From: Xanthomarina sp035306605
GTDB lineage: Bacteria > Bacteroidota > Bacteroidia > Flavobacteriales > Flavobacteriaceae
Direction: 5' to 3' (one strand)
NCBI GenBank assembly: GCA_035306605.1
Contig: DATGNR010000003.1
Length of the DNA stretch: 5,374 nt
Part shown: piece by piece, positions 1-4,389 of the stretch
Position numbering within the stretch: position 1 is the first letter of the stretch
Layout: each line of letters opens with the position of its first letter
Position numbers and translations under genes: made by a program
Notes under the pieces: generated by a model
The model's input: only the letters and a program-made list of their open reading frames with translations
Databases searched by the model: none
Told to the model about the DNA's origin: nothing

Positions 1-100
1 CTTGAAGATTAAACGTACAAATTAATGCGTTCTCGTCTAGTCTCTGGACAAACTTGTTGTCATCTACATCATTTAATATTTGTTTTAAATTACGGTCCAT
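1..100 (-). CDS. Start of an unrecognised protein, cut by the left edge
   Basis: A minus-strand ATG at 98-100 opens a frame that stays open for 33 codons to the window edge. The protein starts MDRNLKQILND and is hydrophilic, rich in Asp and Asn, with no signal peptide or membrane segment in the visible part. An in-frame TAA lies ten codons upstream, and no other ATG lies between it and this start, so the start is probably right if the gene is real. The five bases before the ATG (AATAG) give no real Shine-Dalgarno match, which is common in Bacteroidota. A 13-bp palindrome lies 17-29 bp upstream. I do not recognise the family, and 33 codons are too few to assign a function. It could be a chance open frame; the sequence left of the window would settle this. 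Confidence 0.4.
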   Translation of the reverse strand, partial: MDRNLKQILNDVDDNKFVQRLDENALICTFNLQ

Positions 101-116
101 TCTATTCGAGTTTTCA

Positions 117-129
117 AACGTGCCACGTT
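117..129. promoter_or_regulatory. 13-bp perfect palindrome AACGTG-C-CACGTT, possible operator
   Basis: Two 6-base arms are perfect inverted repeats around a single central C. The palindrome lies 17-29 bp upstream of the start codon of the truncated minus-strand gene at the left edge, the usual place for a dimeric repressor or activator site. The role is inferred from symmetry and position only. No convincing TAnnTTTG promoter was found beside it, and it could also form a tiny hairpin or be chance. Confidence 0.25.
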
Positions 130-224
130 AGCAATATAGCCTACCCTACAAATTATTATTAATGAATTTACAAAAGATTTTAACTCAATAAGAATTTAAT
201 GCCTAGTTTTTTTAAAGAAAATGA

Positions 225-470
225 AGAAAGAAATCTGTTATTGCAGAAGGCCATGGAAACTATTGCAATCTAAAAAACCAGAGTAGAAAAGTAGATAGTG
301 GAGGCGTGTTTACCTGTATAAGCGAGGACTTATATAGTGCTCCTGTACATGATAAGGAAAAAAAAGTTATTGCCACTGAAGCGCCTGGACAGCAAAACAA
401 GATACAGGCACAATTTGGTTTGAAGACTAAAACCTCCCATAAACAAAAAAGCATCCCAATCTTCGGTTAA
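225..470 (+). other. Start-less 81-codon open frame, possible gene remnant
   Basis: This plus-strand frame runs from just after a TGA at 222-224 to a TAA at 468-470 and contains no ATG. The first in-frame GTG is at 306. The translation is hydrophilic and protein-like: it includes VIAEGHGNYC near the N-end, then EDLYSAPVHDKEKK, and ends KSIPIFG. An ATG at 221-223 lies in another frame; losing one A from the run at 231-233 would join it to this frame and give a continuous protein of about 82 residues starting MKKES. This fits a frameshifted pseudogene or a sequencing error, but a chance open frame is also possible. The opposite strand also has an open frame (260-454) whose product is rich in Cys, Phe and Leu and looks less like a protein. 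I recognise no family. Confidence 0.25.
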
Positions 471-477
471 GAAAAAA

Positions 478-548
478 GGAAAGCTTTCCATTGGATAAAG
501 TTGAAAGATTTCAACTCTACTACCTATGACAGACTACTACATCTGTCA
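478..548. repeat. Cluster of three perfect inverted repeats
   Basis: Three short perfect inverted repeats lie within 71 bases. GGAAAGCTTTCC at 478-489 is a 12-bp palindrome. GTTGAAA at 500-506 is repeated inverted as TTTCAAC at 509-515. TGACAGA at 527-533 is repeated inverted as TCTGTCA at 542-548, with an 8-base loop. CTACTAC also occurs twice, at 517-523 and 534-540. None is followed by a convincing T-run, so they are not ordinary terminators. They lie just beyond the tRNA terminator. Their function is unknown; protein-binding sites or remnants of a structured element are possible. Confidence 0.4.
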
Positions 549-573
549 AACAACACAACTAATTTTTATTGCC

Positions 574-601
574 AAAAAAAGCTCCAATTTCTTGGAGCTT
601 T
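574..601 (-). terminator. Rho-independent terminator of the tRNA-Asp gene
   Basis: On the minus strand the sequence AAGCTCCAA-GAAA-TTGGAGCTT forms a 9-bp stem (592-600 with 579-587) and a 4-base loop, then runs into a T-stretch (the A-run at 574-580 on the plus strand). It begins 12 bases after the tRNA 3' end, so it ends that transcript. Confidence 0.85.
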
Positions 602-612
602 AGCAATTTAAG

Positions 613-686
613 CGGTCTGGACGGGACTCGAACCCGCGACCTTCGCCGTGACAGGGCGACATTCTAACCAACTGAACTACCAGACC
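613..686 (-). tRNA. tRNA-Asp (anticodon GTC)
   Basis: Read on the minus strand, the 74 bases fold as a full cloverleaf. The acceptor stem is GGTCTGG/CCAGACC (680-686 with 614-620), followed by discriminator base G at 613, the base expected for aspartate tRNAs. The anticodon stem is TCGCC/GGCGA with loop CTGTCAC, giving anticodon GTC (650-652). The T arm is GCGGG-TTCGAGT-CCCGT. The 3' CCA is not encoded (the next bases are CTT), so it must be added by the CCA-adding enzyme. The gene has its own promoter (745-775) and terminator (574-601), so it looks like a single-gene unit. Confidence 0.97.
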
Positions 687-744
687 GTTGCTTTTTGCAT
701 GCTATCCAACTAAATTCCTTAGACTTTAGGCCTTCAAGCGGGTG

Positions 745-775
745 CAAATATAAGCGCCTTTTTTTATATGTCAAA
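745..775 (-). promoter_or_regulatory. Bacteroidota-type promoter of the tRNA-Asp gene
   Basis: On the minus strand a TTTG (772-775) is followed after 19 bases by TATATTTG (745-752). This matches the -33 TTTG and -7 TAnnTTTG elements recognised by the primary sigma factor of Bacteroidota. Transcription should begin near 738-741, giving a leader of about 50-55 nt before the mature tRNA that would have to be trimmed. It lies in the gap after the DUF58 stop codon and is the clearest promoter in the window. Confidence 0.78.
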
Positions 776-806
776 CATTTTTAATGAAATTTTTATCTTT
801 TTTACT

Positions 807-1736
807 TTAAATAAATTTTTGACGCTCTATCATATAGGTTGTCAGGATATTATCGAATTTTTTATTGATGTCTGCTTCCACATATTTTATCTTATATTGT
901 CCGCATTTTAGCTTTATGGCTTCAAAATAATCTCGAACAGCATCTTTATAGGTGTCTTTTATGTTTTCTGCATACAAATTTATGTGTTCGCCAGTCTCCA
1001 CATCCACAAAACGCTTGGGCACATTATCGAAATCAAAGAGCAGTTCTTTTTCCTTATCAAAAACATGAAATAACACTACCTCGTGTTTGTTGTATTTTAA
1101 ATGTCGTAAGGCATCAAACAATTTGTCTTCGGCTACTTTTGTTTGTAGCATATCTGTAAAAAAGAAAATTAAAGAGCGTCGTTTTATGTTTTCAGCTATT
1201 TGATGTAAATAGGTATAGGTATCGGTTTGCCTTTGTTCTGGTTTAGAAACTACCAGTTCACTTAATTGATGCAATAACATGTGGTGGTGTCTTTCGCTTC
1301 CTTTTTCTGGGGAATAGAAATCGTAAGAATCGCTATAAACACTTAAACCCACAGCATCTCTCTGTTTTTTTAAAACATGCATTAAAGATGCCGAAGCCAA
1401 TGCAGCAAAAGCAATTTTATTTAAGCTGTCTATGGAAAAGGATTTCAGCTCTGGATAATGCATGGAACTGCTATTGTCTATAATTAAATGACAGCGTAGA
1501 TTGGTTTCCTCGTCATAACGCTTTGTATACAGCTTATCCGTTTTGGCATAGAGTTTCCAGTCTATATGTTTGGTGCTTTCACCTTGATTATAAATTTTAT
1601 GTTCAGCAAATTCAGCTGAAAAACCATGAAACGGACTTTTATGCATACCTGCAATAAAGCCTTCAACTACTTGTTTGGCAAGTAAATCAAGGTTTTTAAA
1701 GCCACCTGTTTTATTGAGTTCTAATTGTAAATCCAT
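807..1736 (-). CDS. DUF58 / von Willebrand A-like domain protein
   Basis: The 309-residue protein fits the DUF58 family, cytoplasmic proteins with a VWA-like fold often partnered with MoxR-type AAA+ ATPases. The family signature is at residues 49-77: YNQGES, then HIDWKLYAKTDKLYTKRYDEE. Next is the metal-ion-dependent adhesion site DxSxS as DNSSSM (Asp87, Ser89, Ser91). A later strand FFFTDM (residues 191-196) carries the Thr-Asp expected near the metal site. No signal peptide or membrane segment is visible, and the length is usual for the family. The N-terminus (MDLQLELNKTGG) looks native, and AGAGG lies just before the ATG. No MoxR or Bat gene is in the window, so the partner is unknown. A terminator-like hairpin stands 15 nt before the start codon, which is odd. 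I recall this subtype near trxA and dnaE in flavobacteria, unchecked here. The molecular role is uncharacterised. Confidence 0.93.
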   Translation of the reverse strand: MDLQLELNKTGGFKNLDLLAKQVVEGFIAGMHKSPFHGFSAEFAEHKIYNQGESTKHIDWKLYAKTDKLYTKRYDEETNLRCHLIIDNSSSMHYPELKSFSIDSLNKIAFAALASASLMHVLKKQRDAVGLSVYSDSYDFYSPEKGSERHHHMLLHQLSELVVSKPEQRQTDTYTYLHQIAENIKRRSLIFFFTDMLQTKVAEDKLFDALRHLKYNKHEVVLFHVFDKEKELLFDFDNVPKRFVDVETGEHINLYAENIKDTYKDAVRDYFEAIKLKCGQYKIKYVEADINKKFDNILTTYMIERQKFI

Positions 1737-1749
1737 AAGCCTCTAAACT

Positions 1750-1787
1750 AAAAAAGGTTTGTCGTTAAAGCAAACCTTTTATCTTTT
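1750..1787 (-). terminator. Terminator-like hairpin just upstream of the DUF58 start; copy 1 of a direct repeat
   Basis: AAAAGGTTTG (1752-1761) pairs perfectly with CAAACCTTTT (1771-1780) around a 9-base loop. The T-run on the minus strand comes from the A-run at 1750-1755; the plus strand is also T-rich after the stem (1777-1792), so the hairpin could work both ways. It matches the trxA terminator at 3792-3822 in 28 of 31 bases. No minus-strand gene ends here today, and only 15 bases separate it from the DUF58 ATG. It is either a leader hairpin or attenuator for the DUF58 gene or a terminator left behind by rearrangement. Confidence 0.6.
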
Positions 1788-1891
1788 CTTTTAGAAAATG
1801 CGCTTACTAACTTGAAACATCGAGACTACTACAAAAAAATAAACATGCTTTCTAATTCTATATACTTATAAGATTTAGAAATTTGCTCTAA

Positions 1892-1923
1892 TTGCATGAT
1901 TTCGAATAAAATGATTACATTTA
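1892..1923 (+). promoter_or_regulatory. Possible promoter of the lipocalin-like lipoprotein gene
   Basis: TTG at 1892-1894 is followed after 21 bases by TACATTTA (1916-1923), one base off the Bacteroidota -7 consensus TAnnTTTG. The spacing is slightly long. It would give a very short leader before the ATG at 1949. This is a weak match in AT-rich sequence. Confidence 0.22.
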
Positions 1924-1948
1924 AAAAATAAACCTTAAATCTTAAACC

Positions 1949-2482
1949 ATGAAAATTACTAATTATTTATTACTCAGTCTTTTTGTTTTCGGTCTTATGT
2001 CATGCTCCAGCGATGATGATGGAAACTCAGATAATGGCAATCCACAAGAGGTTACCATTTTAGGCCTATGGAATGCTTCTGAAATGAGCATCAATGGCAC
2101 CGTTGTCGAACAGAATATAACCTCTAGCTTTAATGGCATGGCTACTGAAATGACGGGGAATGACATTACCTTTAATGAAGACCATACCTTAAGCGGGAAT
2201 AGTGCCCCATTTAATATGGAGGTGCATTATGTTATTGAAGGGCTACCACCATTCACCCAAACACAAGAAATGAATAGCGCCATGGCGCATGAAGGCACAT
2301 GGAGTCGTGAAGGAAACATGCTCTATATTCAAGAAAATGGCTCCACTGATAGAGAAGGGTTTACTATCGAAACGCTCAATGCTACAACTCTTAAAATATC
2401 TGGAGATCAAAACAGCACCAGTGTGGGAGACGATTTTCCTGCTGGTTCTACCTTTAATGTTACTATTACTTACAGACGATAA
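1949..2482 (+). CDS. Small lipocalin-like lipoprotein, probably surface-exposed
   Basis: The 177-residue product begins with a lipoprotein signal peptide: Lys at position 3, a hydrophobic stretch at 7-16 and a lipobox ending LMSC, with Cys19 as the lipidated residue. It continues SSDDDGNSDNGN, an acidic stretch right after the Cys that resembles the flavobacterial lipoprotein export signal for surface display. The mature part is short and beta-rich. ILGLWNASEM (37-46) and GTWSREGNMLYI (116-127) look like the first strand and a middle strand of the Bacteroidota lipocalin-like families (Lipocalin_4/DUF5004 type); the ligand is unknown. The C-terminus ends on a strand, FNVTITYRR. The start is fixed by the signal peptide; no Shine-Dalgarno sequence is visible. 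It is the only plus-strand gene here and converges on the next lipoprotein gene, each with its own terminator. The lipoprotein call is firm; the lipocalin call is moderate. Confidence 0.87.
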   Translation: MKITNYLLLSLFVFGLMSCSSDDDGNSDNGNPQEVTILGLWNASEMSINGTVVEQNITSSFNGMATEMTGNDITFNEDHTLSGNSAPFNMEVHYVIEGLPPFTQTQEMNSAMAHEGTWSREGNMLYIQENGSTDREGFTIETLNATTLKISGDQNSTSVGDDFPAGSTFNVTITYRR

Positions 2483-2510
2483 ACACTGTGAAACCAATCC
2501 GATGTGGATT

Positions 2511-2540
2511 AAAAGTCACCTTTAACTATAGGTGATTTTA
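2511..2540 (+). terminator. Terminator of the lipocalin-like lipoprotein gene
   Basis: TCACCT (2516-2521) pairs with AGGTGA (2530-2535) around an 8-base loop. The stem is extended by AAAA/TTTT across one bulged G, and the T-run at 2536-2539 completes the signal. A smaller hairpin, AATCC-GATGT-GGATT, lies at 2496-2510. The position 28 bp after the stop codon fits. Confidence 0.7.
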
Positions 2541-2611
2541 TAAATAGGATCAAATAAAAATGACTTTAGTAGGTTGAATATTTTACAGCTTCTTTTAAGT
2601 CTTCTAAAATT

Positions 2612-2651
2612 AAAAAAGGCAAACACAATACAAGATGATTGCGTTTGCCTT
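2612..2651 (-). terminator. Terminator of the YfaP-like lipoprotein gene
   Basis: AAGGCAAAC (2616-2624) pairs with GTTTGCCTT (2643-2651). After one mismatch, CAAT (2626-2629) pairs with ATTG (2638-2641) around an 8-base loop. On the minus strand the stem is followed by six T residues (A-run 2612-2617). It lies 24 bp after the stop codon of the minus-strand lipoprotein gene. Confidence 0.85.
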
Positions 2652-2675
2652 AATCATTTAAATTAACAGCTTAAC

Positions 2676-3650
2676 TTATCTATTTCTAGATTTTTCCGCT
2701 TTCAGTTTAGCCGATGGCGACGAAGACTTAGATTGAAGTCTTCTTTGGGTTTGCATAACTCTAGAGTTTTCTTCCGTTATTTCAAAGGAAAAAATAGGCG
2801 CTATATCGTTTGCTATATCTGAGCCTCCAGAATTACTTGGGAAGCCTACAGGGAAATTGCCATTATATGGGTTTTGTGTAGATGTTGGTATTTCTACGCC
2901 ATTTAAAATAACAGACACTACAAAGTTAGTAGCTACAGAAGGATTACAATTTTCATACATATCTACATACACGTAATAGGTACCAACTTCTATGGTTGCA
3001 TCGTCTGGATAGTAAATATTTTCATTATTAACACCATCTATTTCACAAGCTGGATTAGAGTCTAAATCTAAAAAACCACCATTGGTACTAGTCTCATTAT
3101 TATAATATATATGATCTCCATTTGGCTCTATAAGGTGTAAGTCTACATCTTTATCATTATCAAATGAAAGACTTACCTGCAAGGCTCCAGTACCCACGCT
3201 TATTACCAATAGATCGGCATAAATAGCACGACTTACGCGATTGTTTGCATCTAGGTATGCCAAGCGAACGGTAAATTTCTCTTGATGGTTTAATTGGTTA
3301 ATTTTTAAAATAAAGCTTTGGTTTAAATCGGAATTGTCTTGTGGAACAAGTTCAAAGTATCCTGATTTATCTACAGCACTTATAAATAATTTTTGGGCTG
3401 GTGTAGTGGTTAGGATGGTTGCATACGCAGTTCCGCCAGGAATAACATGCGTATTCAAACTAACGATTTCCAAATTAGCATCTGAATTGGACTCTGGAAA
3501 ACCTTGGTCCATCAAGATGGCATCTTGCACGTTAAACAAACTATTAACAGCAGCCACTTCTTGACTACCAGAGTCGTCATCACTACTACAAGAAAAAATT
3601 AACACGGTTACTAAAGCTAATGAAAAGCTTCTTAAAAATTTTAGTTTCAT
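2676..3650 (-). CDS. Lipoprotein with a YfaP/DUF2135-like beta domain
   Basis: The 324-residue product has a lipoprotein signal peptide (basic MKLKFLR, hydrophobic 8-19, lipobox LIFSC with Cys21). It continues SSDDDSGS, resembling the flavobacterial surface-export signal and nearly the same as in the lipocalin-like neighbour. Residues 35-152 are beta-rich and unassigned. Residues 157-250 resemble the YfaP/DUF2135 beta-sandwich: LQVSLSFDNDKDVDLHLIEP at 157-176, IYYNNETSTNGGFLDLD at 181-197, NENIYYP at 209-215, then GTYYVYVDMY at 223-232. Cys202 and Cys235 could pair. These domains are usually extracytoplasmic; no enzyme residues can be named and the ligand is unknown. The C-terminus (303-324) is an odd basic, Ser-rich tail, RRLQSKSSSPSAKLKAEK then SRNR, unlike the acidic body; it may bind a polyanion or be disordered. 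The signal peptide fixes the start. The gene converges with the lipocalin-like gene and has its own terminator. Confidence 0.88.
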   Translation of the reverse strand: MKLKFLRSFSLALVTVLIFSCSSDDDSGSQEVAAVNSLFNVQDAILMDQGFPESNSDANLEIVSLNTHVIPGGTAYATILTTTPAQKLFISAVDKSGYFELVPQDNSDLNQSFILKINQLNHQEKFTVRLAYLDANNRVSRAIYADLLVISVGTGALQVSLSFDNDKDVDLHLIEPNGDHIYYNNETSTNGGFLDLDSNPACEIDGVNNENIYYPDDATIEVGTYYVYVDMYENCNPSVATNFVVSVILNGVEIPTSTQNPYNGNFPVGFPSNSGGSDIANDIAPIFSFEITEENSRVMQTQRRLQSKSSSPSAKLKAEKSRNR

Positions 3651-3738
3651 TTTAATTATGTTTTATGTTATACATCTTAATGCGTTTTATAAAAAAAAGT
3701 TAACATTATTCTAATTTTTTTTATAAACAACTAAACAC

Positions 3739-3768
3739 CAAAGTATTACAAATTTTAACTAAAACAAA
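3739..3768 (-). promoter_or_regulatory. Possible promoter of the YfaP-like lipoprotein gene
   Basis: On the minus strand TTTG (3765-3768) is followed after 19 bases by TACTTTG (3739-3745), which is the TAnnTTTG element lacking one base. It would give a leader of about 80-90 nt, very AT-rich, before the ATG at 3650. It lies between the trxA terminator and the lipoprotein gene, where a promoter is needed. The match is imperfect. Confidence 0.33.
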
Positions 3769-3790
3769 ATCTAATTTAGCTATTTCGCAT

Positions 3791-3823
3791 AAAAAAAGGC
3801 TTGCTGTTAAAGCAAACCTTTTT
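3791..3823 (-). terminator. Terminator of trxA; copy 2 of a direct repeat
   Basis: AAAAAGG (3793-3799) pairs with CCTTTTT (3817-3823). After a C/A mismatch, TTGC (3801-3804) pairs with GCAA (3812-3815) around a 7-base loop. On the minus strand it runs into seven T residues (A-run 3791-3797). It begins 21 bp after the trxA stop codon. The same sequence, with three changes, stands at 1750-1780 beside the DUF58 gene. Confidence 0.87.
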
Positions 3824-3844
3824 ATCATTTATATAGAAAGCATG

Positions 3845-4162
3845 TTACAAAAGCGCATCAATAGCTTCGGTATAAGCACTTTTTTGTGCCACACCAACTT
3901 GACGTCCCACAACTTCTCCATTTTGGAATACCAAAACTGTTGGGATGTTACGTACACCATATTTTGCTGCAAATTCTTGGTTTGCATCTACATCTACTTT
4001 TCCAACAACGGCCTTGCCTTCGTATTCTTTGCTAATTTCTTCAATGATTGGCCCAACCATTCTACATGGTCCACACCATGCAGCCCAAAAATCTACCATT
4101 ACTGGTATGTTGCTCTTTAATACTGTTTCTTCAAACGTTGCATCTGTTATATCTAATGCCAT
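3845..4162 (-). CDS. trxA: Thioredoxin
   Basis: This is a complete 105-residue thioredoxin, the usual length for the cytoplasmic protein. It reduces protein disulfides, including that of ribonucleotide reductase, and is itself reduced by thioredoxin reductase. The active site is WCGPC with catalytic Cys30 and Cys33. The buried Asp24 (VDFWA), the cis-proline motif IPT (Pro74) and the helix after the active site are intact. The C-terminal strands and helix (FQNGEVVGRQVG, then YTEAIDALL) are also normal. There is no signal peptide, so it acts in the cytoplasm. The ATG fits the conserved N-terminus MALDITDATFE; no Shine-Dalgarno sequence is visible. It lies 227 bp downstream of dnaE on the same strand and has a strong terminator. 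I found no convincing TAnnTTTG promoter in the gap, so partial co-transcription with dnaE is possible. Confidence 0.98.
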   Translation of the reverse strand: MALDITDATFEETVLKSNIPVMVDFWAAWCGPCRMVGPIIEEISKEYEGKAVVGKVDVDANQEFAAKYGVRNIPTVLVFQNGEVVGRQVGVAQKSAYTEAIDALL

Positions 4163-4260
4163 AATTTATAATTTAATGTGTTCTACTTCTTATTATTATA
4201 CAATATTAGTCAAAAATTTTGCCAAAGCTTACACCCTGACAATTTGTTTTGTTTATCATG

Positions 4261-4380
4261 GGATTAGCTGAGGCTATGCTGCCAAATTGGGTGCATCCCT
4301 TTTTCGAAATTCCACATCCTGTCAGGCTCTCCTTCTATTGCTATTTTCAAGCCTGCCCACTAGATACTCATGGCACCCGT
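4261..4380 (-). other. GC-elevated element with nested inverted repeats between dnaE and trxA
   Basis: By direct count 58 of these 120 bases are G or C, against 17 of 60 just to the right (4381-4440) and 18 of 60 just to the left (4201-4260). Two nested inverted repeats are visible. The outer one is GGGTGCAT (4289-4296) with ATGGCACCC (4370-4378), with one bulged base. The inner one is CAGGCT (4323-4328) with AGCCTG (4350-4355). TAGC-TGAG-GCTA (4265-4276) is a further small hairpin. There is no T-run, so this is not a simple dnaE terminator. Both strands hold only short open frames without a recognisable product. It could be a small RNA, a structured 3' end of the dnaE transcript, or a decayed insertion. 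Confidence 0.3.
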
Positions 4381-4389
4381 GTAATTATG

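Larger units (their letters stand above)
101..573. other. Gene-poor interval between the left-edge gene and the tRNA terminator
   Basis: No gene can be called with confidence in these 473 bases. What can be seen is a palindrome at 117-129, an AT-rich stretch to about 215, a start-less plus-strand open frame at 225-470, and three inverted repeats at 478-548. Very short frames begin at ATG 199 (24 codons, MPSFFKENEERN...) and ATG 221 (21 codons) and stop at once. The mixture of short frames and one longer frame without a start looks like decayed coding sequence rather than a plain regulatory spacer, but this is inference. I see no transposase, integrase or tRNA-derived attachment repeat. Confidence 0.5.
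1750..3839. other. Two-lipoprotein segment bounded by direct copies of one terminator
   Basis: Nearly identical hairpin sequences stand at 1750-1780 and 3792-3822, in the same orientation as shown by the shared asymmetric loop bases GTTAAAG. The likeness weakly continues rightward (ATCTTTT against ATCATTT, then TAGAAA in both) to about 1797 and 3839. Between them lie exactly the two convergent lipoprotein genes and their terminators. Outside lie DUF58 on the left and trxA on the right, both on the minus strand. I infer that the inner segment of about 2 kb is a later insertion into a trxA-DUF58 neighbourhood. No transposase or terminal inverted repeat is present, and independent use of a common terminator sequence remains possible. 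Confidence 0.4.

Noticed and set aside
38..53. Possible attachment-site repeat of the tRNA-Asp 3' end
   Set aside because: Only TCTGGAC (7 bases) is shared with the tRNA 3' half at 616-622. That is too short, and no integrase is present.
260..454. A 64-codon minus-strand open frame in the gene-poor interval
   Set aside because: The product is rich in Cys, Phe and Leu with no recognisable domain, and the opposite strand reads more like protein. It is probably the antisense shadow of the plus-strand frame 225-470.
1963..2525. Minus-strand and alternative plus-strand frames inside the lipocalin-like gene
   Set aside because: They overlap a gene with a clear signal peptide and lipobox and show no features of their own.
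3334..3564. Plus-strand open frame inside the YfaP-like lipoprotein gene
   Set aside because: It is antisense to a well-supported lipoprotein and has no domain or start context.
1750..3839. Insertion sequence or composite transposon
   Set aside because: The direct repeats are terminator hairpins. There is no transposase gene and no terminal inverted repeat on the segment.
3842..4271. Plus-strand open frames across trxA
   Set aside because: They are antisense to an unmistakable thioredoxin gene and have no family features.
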